From NCBI GenBank assembly GCA_964582085.1, contig CAZOPV010000001.1, forward strand, positions 1-57,374: 57,374 nt of DNA, written 5' to 3'. The notes beneath the pieces are model-generated. The model had not been told where the DNA came from. It worked only from the letters and a program-made list of their open reading frames with translations, and did no database searches. Both the position numbers and the translations under genes were made by a program. This DNA comes from JADGNF01 sp964582085 (GTDB lineage Archaea > Thermoproteota > Bathyarchaeia > Bathyarchaeales > Bathycorpusculaceae). This document shows, one piece after another, positions 1-6,629 of the stretch (its first letter is position 1; every line of letters starts with the position of its first letter).

Positions 1-29
1 GGTCGCGGGTCCAAATCCCGCCCGAGGCT
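1..29 (+). tRNA. 3' end of a tRNA (Thr or Cys likely), cut by window edge
   Basis: A perfect T-arm is visible: stem GCGGG (5-9) pairs with CCCGC (17-21) around a 7-nt loop. The acceptor 3' strand CCGAGGC is at 22-28 and the discriminator is T29. No CCA is encoded. A 5' end GCCTCGG with U73 fits archaeal tRNA-Thr or tRNA-Cys, but the anticodon is outside the window. The T-loop reads TCCAAAT, with C where position 55 is normally U. Confidence 0.8.
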
Positions 30-186
30 TCAAACTGTTTTCTTTTGATTCTTCAAGGTTGCTTTTGCTGTTAACGTTTTGTATTGCCTCGATTAGCTGT
101 TTAAGGTAGTTTTCACACGCTTTCGACACATTTATGCCTAAAACACTCACTCTCTCATAAACCTCTCGGTCTATTAATATAGACAT
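1..186 (-). CDS. CcdA-like antitoxin-type small protein running into the antisense strand of the tRNA (partial)
   Basis: The frame opens at ATG 186 behind an AAAGGT ribosome site and stays open for 62 codons to the window edge. The N-terminal 35 residues (MSILIDREVYERVSVLGI, then NVSKACENYLKQLIEAIQ) resemble the C-terminal region of CcdA-family antitoxins, which typically has the pattern VSKxCENxLK. A Ser/Glu/Lys linker follows. The last ten visible residues (PRAGFGPAT) are the antisense translation of the tRNA T-arm and acceptor. This tRNA-antisense peptide is often seen in archaeal ORFs at integration sites. No toxin gene is visible on this side, so a partner would lie outside the window. 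The C-terminus is unknown. Confidence 0.55.
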   Translation of the reverse strand, partial: MSILIDREVYERVSVLGINVSKACENYLKQLIEAIQNVNSKSNLEESKENSLKPRAGFGPAT

Positions 187-324
187 TATTACCTTTGTTA
201 TACTCCCTTTATCCTTTAATTCTTTTTCCCCTTATGTTAATTTCATAACTCTCCGAAAAGTTAGAGTGGGCTTATCTTTTGTTATTGCTACTCTGGTTTG
301 AAGGTTAAAAATCGTGCTTTGATT

Positions 325-1098
325 TCAACACAGAGGTTCAATTGGTATTATGTACGGTATTTCTTTGGTGTAGTTCACCACAACTTCAACGCCGTAAACC
401 AAACTTATGTTCGGTGGCGTCAATACATCCTGTGTCTCTCCAACCGCGTATACCTTGCCATTTTTCATCATGACAACTTTGTCGCAGAATCGAGACGCTA
501 AATTAAGGTCATGAATTGCTACAACTGCCGCAAGTCTTTTGTTTGTAACCAATTTCCTTGTTAAGCTCATAACCTCCAACTGGTGCTTTATGTCTAGATT
601 ACTTGTGGGTTCGTCTAGCAGAAGGACTTTAGCTTCCTGTGCCAACGATCGTGCAATTAAGACTCTCTGTTGCTCTCCACCGCTTAACTCATAAAAATCG
701 CGCATTGCGAGTCGTTCAATATTCAGCATCTTTAGGGCTTCCCACACTTTCTCGGTGTCTCTTTCGCTGCTTTGCCAATTGAAGTGTGGTCTTCTACCCA
801 TCATTACAACATCAAACACTGAGAGTGCACTTGGATTATTCACTGTGCTTTGGGGGACATATCCCATGTGTTTGGCAACTTCAAGTCGGCTCATTTTTTG
901 GATGTGTTTTCCCCCGAGTAGGATGTGTCCTTGCTTGGGCTCCAAAATTTTGTTTATACATTTTAGCAGTGTTGTTTTGCCTGAGCCGTTTGGGCCTACC
1001 ATGCCTAAAACTTCTGATTCATTGATGTTTACGTTTATTCCTATGAGTGAGGGTGTGCTACGGTAGGAGAAGGTTACGTCTTGCACTGTTATGTTCAT
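325..1098 (-). CDS. btuD: Corrinoid/iron-siderophore ABC transporter ATP-binding protein (BtuD/FecE family), set 1
   Basis: ATPase subunit of a type II importer for cobalamin or an iron chelate. Visible motifs are Walker A GPNGSGKTT near residue 35, the Q-loop GYVPQ, signature LSGGEQQRV, Walker B LLLDEP and the H-loop AIHDLNLA. A longer frame exists to 1170, but ATG 1098 is preceded by GAGG at normal spacing, giving 257 aa, the usual family size. It is divergent from the binding protein at 1218 and presumably pairs with the BtuC at 3691. Corrinoid is preferred because CbiZ and CobN lie in the same cluster, but heme or siderophore cannot be excluded. Confidence 0.88.
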   Translation of the reverse strand: MNITVQDVTFSYRSTPSLIGINVNINESEVLGMVGPNGSGKTTLLKCINKILEPKQGHILLGGKHIQKMSRLEVAKHMGYVPQSTVNNPSALSVFDVVMMGRRPHFNWQSSERDTEKVWEALKMLNIERLAMRDFYELSGGEQQRVLIARSLAQEAKVLLLDEPTSNLDIKHQLEVMSLTRKLVTNKRLAAVVAIHDLNLASRFCDKVVMMKNGKVYAVGETQDVLTPPNISLVYGVEVVVNYTKEIPYIIPIEPLC

Positions 1099-1142
1099 TT
1101 TTTTTGCCTCGTTTGTTTTATAGTTGTTTTCAGAGTATTTTA

Positions 1143-1170
1143 GTGTTACTTTTTTAAATATTGGTAACAC
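1143..1170. promoter_or_regulatory. Inverted repeat between divergent importer genes, candidate operator
   Basis: GTGTTAC (1143-1149) and GTAACAC (1164-1170) form a perfect 7-bp inverted repeat with a 14-nt A/T-rich spacer (TTTTTTAAATATTG). It lies between the minus-strand ATPase start (1098) and the plus-strand binding protein start (1218). Either a regulator site serving both genes or a promoter element inside the spacer is possible. The regulator is unknown. Confidence 0.4.
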
Positions 1171-1217
1171 AAAGTATAAGTATTACTGTTTTTAAAAAGA
1201 GTAGCACGGGATTGAGC

Positions 1218-2831
1218 ATGAAAAAGACCTTAATGATAGGAATAATCCTAGCAATAATACTCGCTTCTTCATTGTTAATAATCTACAAACAACACGGGTT
1301 CCATCAAGAGCCAGTAGCTTCTCCGCAGCCAACAAATTCACCTTCACAACAAGCATCACCATCAGAGACACAGACTTCTCCGATCCCATCAGACTCTGAA
1401 CAGCCTGCGCAACCAACAGCCACATCCACTCCTACGGTTTCATCTCCAACAGATACTTCGCCCCAAACCATTGTCTCCCCTACACCAACTGCTTTTCCAC
1501 AACCGTCGGTATCACCTCAACCAGCACCTTCAACACAGAGGGTATCAATACCATTAACCCTTGAAATCTTTGGAAACGCCCACCTCGATGATGTCATAGA
1601 TGAAGTTGATTTGCGTTTAATGGAGCGCATAGTCTCTGGCACCGCAGACCCAACTCGCTTCGCCGACGCAAACAACGATGGCGTTATAAACCAAGCTGAC
1701 ATCGAGCAGATAAGAAAAATAATAAATGGTACAGCTTCCTACCTCGTAATGCTTGATGGTAACGGCAAAAAAATAACCGTAACCTTGCCTGTCAACCGCA
1801 TAGTAGTTGAATACATACAAAACGCAGAACTAATGCGTGTTCTTCAGCTCGAAGATAAAGTTGTAGGCATTGATTTCTGTGTCAACCAACTTAGGAATAT
1901 CTACTTCCCCAACAACACCAACATAGTATCAGTGGGGCAAATGTACACTCCTGACTATGAAAAGATTCTGAGTTTAAATCCTGATATAGTGTTGACATTT
2001 TCTAATACTCCTTCAGCCATAGAGGAGAAAGCTTCAAAATTGCCAGGTGTGAACGTGGTTTTCTTAGGTTTATACTACCCCAATGTCACCAATCCTGAGG
2101 CTTCGCAGTTTTTCCAAGGAATCCTTAAAGCTGGCTACATATTCAATCGAGTACCTCAGGCAACAGAATACGCAAATTGGTTGCTCAATCTAACCCAGAC
2201 TATACGTTCAAAAACCAGTGTTCTCCCCGAAAGTGAAAAACACACTGTACTGCTGACTAATTATCCATACACACCTTCCACAACTATCAGAGCGTACACA
2301 ACCCTTGATACTTTAGGGCAAGTTTGCATCTTATCTGGCGGTTCCAACATTGCAAAAATACTTCCAACCTATCTTAACGCTTCTTCAGCTAACGTTGATG
2401 CCGAATGGATACTAACCCAAAACCCGGAGTACATCTTTCTACACACGGTTAGATATACTTTTAGCGGAATAACTTATGCTGATCCTGCGCAGGGTCTTGA
2501 CGTCAATGACATCGATAGCATAAAAACTTGTTTACAAAATTGGATGGCTCGGCCAGAATTTGCGTCTCTTAAGGCTGTTCAAAATAATCATGTTTACATT
2601 ATAGCCGGCGATTTTCGGAATAATGCTATGGGTGGCGTTTTAGGTGCTGTTTACTTGGCGAGAACACTCTACCCTGGTTTGTTCACGGACCTGAATCCTC
2701 AACAAGTACACCAGGAATACATTACAAGATTTATGCGGTTAAACTACAATTTGGATGCCGAAGGAGTATTTTTGTATCCTGCACTCCGAATCAACAATGA
2801 CGTCGTAGGGATACCCAATAACTTTGCCTGA
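1218..2831 (+). CDS. btuF: Membrane-anchored corrinoid/iron-binding protein (BtuF-like) with a dockerin-like module
   Basis: Extracellular substrate-binding component of the importer, 537 aa from ATG 1218. Residues 3-23 form a membrane anchor. Residues 30-108 are a Ser/Thr/Pro/Gln-rich stalk. Residues about 115-172 form a dockerin-type segment whose second repeat has a clear calcium loop (D150-x-N-x-D-G-x-I-N-x-x-D161). The rest is a two-lobe periplasmic-binding-protein fold with the family features PVNRIV, VGI, NPDIVL and AELI-like segments. Dockerin-type insertions before the binding domain are also known in methanogen iron/corrinoid ABC proteins. An upstream in-frame ATG at 1161 would put a charged extension before the anchor and is less likely. 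Confidence 0.85.
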   Translation: MKKTLMIGIILAIILASSLLIIYKQHGFHQEPVASPQPTNSPSQQASPSETQTSPIPSDSEQPAQPTATSTPTVSSPTDTSPQTIVSPTPTAFPQPSVSPQPAPSTQRVSIPLTLEIFGNAHLDDVIDEVDLRLMERIVSGTADPTRFADANNDGVINQADIEQIRKIINGTASYLVMLDGNGKKITVTLPVNRIVVEYIQNAELMRVLQLEDKVVGIDFCVNQLRNIYFPNNTNIVSVGQMYTPDYEKILSLNPDIVLTFSNTPSAIEEKASKLPGVNVVFLGLYYPNVTNPEASQFFQGILKAGYIFNRVPQATEYANWLLNLTQTIRSKTSVLPESEKHTVLLTNYPYTPSTTIRAYTTLDTLGQVCILSGGSNIAKILPTYLNASSANVDAEWILTQNPEYIFLHTVRYTFSGITYADPAQGLDVNDIDSIKTCLQNWMARPEFASLKAVQNNHVYIIAGDFRNNAMGGVLGAVYLARTLYPGLFTDLNPQQVHQEYITRFMRLNYNLDAEGVFLYPALRINNDVVGIPNNFA

Positions 2832-2902
2832 GAAGAAGTCAATTATGTGGCTTTTTTCCCTCTTATTTTTTTGTTAATAGGTTACCAGGTGGCGTGATTT
2901 AG

Positions 2903-3712
2903 ATGGAAAATATTAGCAGTTGGAATGAAATCCGAAAGTTGATGTTGCAAAATACTCGCAGAATTAAGTCATGTAACACTCAATATTGGGATATGTGTGC
3001 AATAGACTTTAACAAAAGAACAACTTATATGCATGCGTTGACGCAAGATCAAATGAATAGGATTCCGTTAAACCCAAATCACACAGTTCTCGAAATTGGA
3101 GCAGGCACTGGAAGAATCACAATCCCGCTTGCTCAAAGAGTTAAATATGTTACCGCCGTGGAGCCTTCTCCTAGAATGCTTGTCTTCTTGAAAGCAAATG
3201 CTGAAAGAGCTCAAGTGAACAACATAAACTACATAGATAAACCTTGGGAAACCATCAATACAAATGAAGTGGCTTCTCATGATTTTGTTATCGCTTCATT
3301 TTCTTTTTTTATGGTTGACCTCGCCTCCGCGTTGTTGAAGATGCATACTCTGGCAAAGGAGAGAGTATACCTTTTTATTTCCGCTTCTAATTGGATGGAG
3401 GATGAACTCCAGAGGATAATTTATGGGGGCACACCGCCGGAGGTTTTTACCGATCACATCTATGTTTACAATATTCTCGATGAATTAGGCATAACAGCCA
3501 ATGTTGAAGTTTGGACTTACACATCAGAGCAGCGTTATGCAGACTTATCTGAAGTAACTTCGAGATTTATGGGGCTCTACAGTGTTTCCCCAGAAAAAAC
3601 AGAGCAGGTCAGAGAATATCTTCGCAGAACGTTGTTGCCTGATGAAGAAGGTGGACTTTGGTTGAAGCGAAAACAGAAGGTGGCTATGATATGGTGGACA
3701 AAAACCGAGTAA
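2903..3712 (+). CDS. Class I SAM-dependent methyltransferase
   Basis: A 269-aa cytoplasmic methyltransferase. Motif I is VLEIGAGTGR (about residues 62-71), followed by the acidic strand-2 end TAVEPS and a motif IV-like segment (SHDFVIASFSFF). It starts at ATG 2903 behind AGGTGG. Its 3' end overlaps the permease gene at 3691 by 22 nt, so the two are cotranslated. Methyltransferases of this kind recur inside archaeal corrinoid/iron ABC operons. The substrate is unknown; it may be a corrinoid precursor or an unrelated metabolite. Confidence 0.8.
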   Translation: MENISSWNEIRKLMLQNTRRIKSCNTQYWDMCAIDFNKRTTYMHALTQDQMNRIPLNPNHTVLEIGAGTGRITIPLAQRVKYVTAVEPSPRMLVFLKANAERAQVNNINYIDKPWETINTNEVASHDFVIASFSFFMVDLASALLKMHTLAKERVYLFISASNWMEDELQRIIYGGTPPEVFTDHIYVYNILDELGITANVEVWTYTSEQRYADLSEVTSRFMGLYSVSPEKTEQVREYLRRTLLPDEEGGLWLKRKQKVAMIWWTKTE

Positions 3713-4785
3713 TAACGGCTTCTAATGCTCCTGAGGCCGGCGTCTCTGAGGAAAAGCAGAAATACCGTAAGTTGCTCTTACGGCGAAGCTTATTTTTAAT
3801 CTTCTGCGCCTTTTTACTTTTCACTGTAGCAGGCGTTTCTCTTACCCTTGGCTCTGCTGACCTGTCCTTTTTGGATGCATACGCCGCAATTTTTGGTCGA
3901 TTCTTCCCTGACTTATTTCGTGTTACTCCTCTCGCCGATACGGTCGTTTGGACGTTACGGTTGCCTAGAATGCTTTTGGCAGTGTTGGCAGGTGCTGCAT
4001 TTGCCATGTCAGGCTCTACAACTCAAGCAATTTTAAGAAATCCGCTTGCTACACCTTACACCTTGGGTGTTTCAGCAGGCGCTGGGCTAGGAGCCGCTAT
4101 AGGCATAATTGTGGGAAGAGGCATAGTTGACGGTCCATTTCTGATTGTTAGTAACGCCTTTGTTTTTTCAATTGTTCCTGTTTTAGTAATTCTACTTATG
4201 ATCAAGCGCAGAGGAGCATCCCCTGAGACCATCATCCTTTCAGGAATTGCTATAATGTACATTTTTTCTGCCTGCACTACTTTACTACAGTACTTTGCGG
4301 AATCCAATGCTGTTAGCGCAACTGTTTTTTGGGCTATCGGTGACTTGTCTAGAGCGGCTTGGTGGCAGTTGCCATACATCTTATCTGCGTTCATTTTGTG
4401 TTTCCTAATCAATCTCCGTTTAGCTTGGGATCTCAACATAATGAAGATGGGCGACGACAGCGCAAAAAGCCTCGGCGTAGAAGTCGATCGTGTAAGAATA
4501 GTCGTTTTGCTCACTGCATGTCTCTCAACTGCAGTAGTGGTTAGTTTTACAGGCGCTATAGGCTTTATTTGTTTGGTTGCGCCGCACATTTGCCGGGCAG
4601 TCATAGGAAGCGACGAGCGTTTACTTATAATCTCCTCGAGCCTGTTTGGTGCAATTTTGCTGCTGTTCGCTGACATTGTCGCCCGAAGACTCATTGCCCC
4701 CATAGTGCTGCCAGTAGGCGCCATAACAGCATTTCTAGGTGGACCTTTGTTGCTCTATCTGTTGATTAGGCGGAAGAGAAATTAA
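3691..4785 (+). CDS. btuC: Corrinoid/iron ABC transporter permease (BtuC/FecCD family), set 1
   Basis: Integral membrane permease, 364 aa with about ten hydrophobic segments. The family stretches LRLPRMLLAVLAGAAFAMSG, RNPLATPYTLGVSAGAGLGA and FTGAIGFICLVAPHICR are evident. ATG 3691 follows GAAGGTGG, while the longer frame from 3658 lacks a ribosome site. It completes transporter set 1 with the ATPase at 325 and the binding protein at 1218. The order F, methyltransferase, C with a divergent D is unusual but complete. Confidence 0.9.
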   Translation: MVDKNRVITASNAPEAGVSEEKQKYRKLLLRRSLFLIFCAFLLFTVAGVSLTLGSADLSFLDAYAAIFGRFFPDLFRVTPLADTVVWTLRLPRMLLAVLAGAAFAMSGSTTQAILRNPLATPYTLGVSAGAGLGAAIGIIVGRGIVDGPFLIVSNAFVFSIVPVLVILLMIKRRGASPETIILSGIAIMYIFSACTTLLQYFAESNAVSATVFWAIGDLSRAAWWQLPYILSAFILCFLINLRLAWDLNIMKMGDDSAKSLGVEVDRVRIVVLLTACLSTAVVVSFTGAIGFICLVAPHICRAVIGSDERLLIISSSLFGAILLLFADIVARRLIAPIVLPVGAITAFLGGPLLLYLLIRRKRN

Positions 4786-4841
4786 CTGATGGTCTTAAAA
4801 AAAAGATGACCTGTAAAGAAATCTCGCTTGCCGTCATGGGC

Positions 4842-5021
4842 TCAAAATTTCGCCGAAGGATCTACTTTGTCCATTTCAAATCTCATAACCAGCGGCTTTC
4901 TAAATTCTTGTAAAGAAAGTTCCTGTAGGAATAATCCGCTGAGCGCAAATTTTGTCAATAGGTTGTAATCTCTTGCATGTGCTGTTTTCTTAGTGGCTGT
5001 TAGCCATTGATGCCGTGTTAT
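4842..5021 (-). other. Open frame without a clear start, possible gene remnant, in the 4786-5063 intergenic stretch
   Basis: A minus-strand frame is open from a stop at 5024 down to TGA 4842. Its sequence looks protein-like: it begins HQWLTATKKTAHARDY, continues LLTKFALSGLFLQELSLQEF and ends MDKVDPSAKF. The only plausible start is TTG 4958 (38 aa), which lacks a convincing ribosome site. I do not recognise it. It could be a small gene, the tail of a decayed gene or chance. Nothing else is seen between 4786 and 5050. Confidence 0.22.
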
Positions 5022-5054
5022 TCAACCTTTGTTGATCAACTTGTTATCAAGTTT

Positions 5055-5094
5055 AGTTAAATCAAGGTTTATATATTTTGTTGGATAATCCAAC
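5055..5094 (+). promoter_or_regulatory. Promoter with palindromic operator before the second btuF
   Basis: AAGG (5064-5067) followed by TTTATATAT forms a BRE/TATA element. About ten bases downstream lies the perfect palindrome GTTGGAT-A-ATCCAAC (5080-5094), between the TATA box and the expected transcription start near 5097, the usual place for an archaeal repressor site. The block 5055-5074 matches 10468-10487 in 18 of 20 bases, and the GTTGGATAA motif is repeated at 10494, so both operons probably share a regulator. Confidence 0.6.
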
Positions 5095-5115
5095 CATTAA
5101 AGCGAGGTAACATTT

Positions 5116-5253
5116 GTGCAATTGAAAAATACACCACTTTCTCAGTTTAGCATTGGTAGTCATCAAAGCAAGATGAAGTTGGCGTTGCTTTCCAAAGTTT
5201 TTAGATTAAAACTTGGCGGAAACCCTGTAGCTTTTGGAGGTGAGTTGTGTTGA
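5116..5253 (+). CDS. 45-codon ORF derived from the N-terminus of the chelatase (ChlI) gene
   Basis: GTG 5116 follows GAGGT and opens a 45-codon frame ending at TGA 5251-5253. Its residues 11-35 align without gaps to residues 11-35 of the chelatase encoded at 10527: FS, KMKLAL and the GG pair are shared. It stops before any Walker A motif, so it cannot be a chelatase. The frame overlaps the start of the next gene, and its last codons contain that gene's GGAGGTG ribosome site. It is either a decayed partial duplication or a leader peptide kept for translational coupling. Confidence 0.5.
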   Translation: MQLKNTPLSQFSIGSHQSKMKLALLSKVFRLKLGGNPVAFGGELC

Positions 5254-6503
5254 GGCGGACTTTTGCTTTAGCTGCTGTTCTTGTTGTGTTAATTATTACT
5301 TTTTCTGTTTTCGGAACTTATCTGTTGTTTTTATCTCCACCTATTGATTCTCCTTCTGTAGTTTCTACGTCACCACCTGAGGCTTCCCCATCTCCTTCGG
5401 ATTCTGCGGCAGTGACTGTAACTCCAACTCCTACTCCGGTATTAACACTTACACCTTCACCTGCTGTAACTCCTGCCTCAACGCCCACTTCTACGGAATC
5501 ACCTACCCCCACACAAAATTTGACACCTACACCGACACCTACGCCAACACCAACGCCCACCCCCCAACCTACTAGCATTGTCGTGGTTGACGCTACTGGG
5601 GCAGAGGTTAACGTGAGTCTTCCTGTAAAGCGCATAGTCTGCCTTACTTCTGCTGAAATTGTGTGTGCTTTAGGGGCTACAGACCTGATTGTAGGGCGTG
5701 CTGGGATGTTGACCTCCGACGCACAAGCAGTACTTCCTCCTTCGATTATGGCGTTGCCTGTAGTAGGAGACGCAGACACAGCTCCGAACTTGGAGTTGAT
5801 AATACAACTTGATCCTGACCTAGTTCTTGCCAGTCAGAGATTAAGCGACCAAAATCGAAGACTACTCGAAAACGCTGGCATAGCAGTAATAGAGGACACA
5901 TTAACAGGAACCAGACGCGAACACTACATAATGAATCTGGCTTCGATTTTGAATGCGAAGGAGAGAGCTAACGAACTCATTAGTTTTGAGGTTTACTACG
6001 AAAACCTTGTAAAAGAGCGAGTAGCAAACATACCCAGAAACGATAAACCTCTAGTCTTCTTTGAATGGTATCAACCGTGGTTCAGTACAGGTCCAAACGG
6101 CTCATATGCTTTAATGATTGAAGCAGCTGGTGGAATAAATGTTGGCGAAAATGCAACAACATCTTCTCCTCAGCTGAGCTCTGAGTTTGTGCTTGAGAAG
6201 AACCCTGACATCATTATCAGAATGCTAGATTACACCTCAGGAGAAAATCTAACAGCTTTCCAAAACTTGCAAAATAGCATACTTAGTCGCCCAGGAGTGA
6301 ACGGCTTAAACGCAGCTTTGTCTAATAAGGTCTATATCATCAAGAGCACTCTACTGGTAGATCGAGACGTTATTGGTTTGCTCTATTTCGCGAAATGGTT
6401 CCACCCCAACCTCTTTGTGGACATAGATCCTGTAGCAATACACGCTCAGATGATACAAAAATGGTTCGGCACTACGCTAGCTGGAGTGTATGTGTACCCG
6501 TGA
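5247..6503 (+). CDS. btuF: Membrane-anchored corrinoid-binding protein (BtuF-like), set 2
   Basis: Residues 5-28 form a membrane anchor. Residues 30-110 are a Thr/Pro/Ser stalk that ends in Thr-Pro dipeptides. From about 112 a periplasmic-binding domain begins (DATGAEVNVSLPVKRIV, VGDADTAPNLELIIQLDPDLVL, SSEFVLEKNPDIII). It lacks the dockerin module of the first binding protein. GTG 5247 or, better spaced from GGAGGTG (5236), TTG 5250 is the start; TTG overlaps the TGA of the short ORF before it. It is followed by cobN and probably pairs with the permease and ATPase at 12693 and 13760. Confidence 0.87.
   Translation: MLRRTFALAAVLVVLIITFSVFGTYLLFLSPPIDSPSVVSTSPPEASPSPSDSAAVTVTPTPTPVLTLTPSPAVTPASTPTSTESPTPTQNLTPTPTPTPTPTPTPQPTSIVVVDATGAEVNVSLPVKRIVCLTSAEIVCALGATDLIVGRAGMLTSDAQAVLPPSIMALPVVGDADTAPNLELIIQLDPDLVLASQRLSDQNRRLLENAGIAVIEDTLTGTRREHYIMNLASILNAKERANELISFEVYYENLVKERVANIPRNDKPLVFFEWYQPWFSTGPNGSYALMIEAAGGINVGENATTSSPQLSSEFVLEKNPDIIIRMLDYTSGENLTAFQNLQNSILSRPGVNGLNAALSNKVYIIKSTLLVDRDVIGLLYFAKWFHPNLFVDIDPVAIHAQMIQKWFGTTLAGVYVYP
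5523..5567 (+). repeat. Imperfect hexamer repeat coding for Thr-Pro
   Basis: A run of about seven hexamers of type ACNCCN encodes (Thr-Pro)n in the stalk of the binding protein. A tract like this can change length by slippage in steps of two residues without a frameshift. Confidence 0.7.
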
Positions 6504-6629
6504 ATTTCACCATCAGAATTAAAACTCTTGCTCTCTCCTATACACTCCCATTTTTCCTTTTCTTTTTTTAACATTATGTGATTAATCAATGAACAAACCT
6601 ATTTTGTTAAATCTGAGGGCTGAAAAAGC

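Noticed and set aside
4056..4724. 222-codon minus-strand frame within btuC
   Set aside because: Antisense shadow of a conserved permease; no domain and no start signal.
5040..5115. Cobalamin riboswitch before btuF
   Set aside because: The leader between TATA box and start is only about 20 nt, too short for a B12 element, and no B12-box-like sequence is seen.
5523..5567. CRISPR-like or satellite array
   Set aside because: The repeat is an in-frame Thr-Pro coding tract with no spacers.
5318..5779. 153-codon minus-strand frame rich in Val-Gly
   Set aside because: It is the complement of the Thr-Pro repeat in btuF; the Val-Gly repeats are an artefact of the tandem hexamers.
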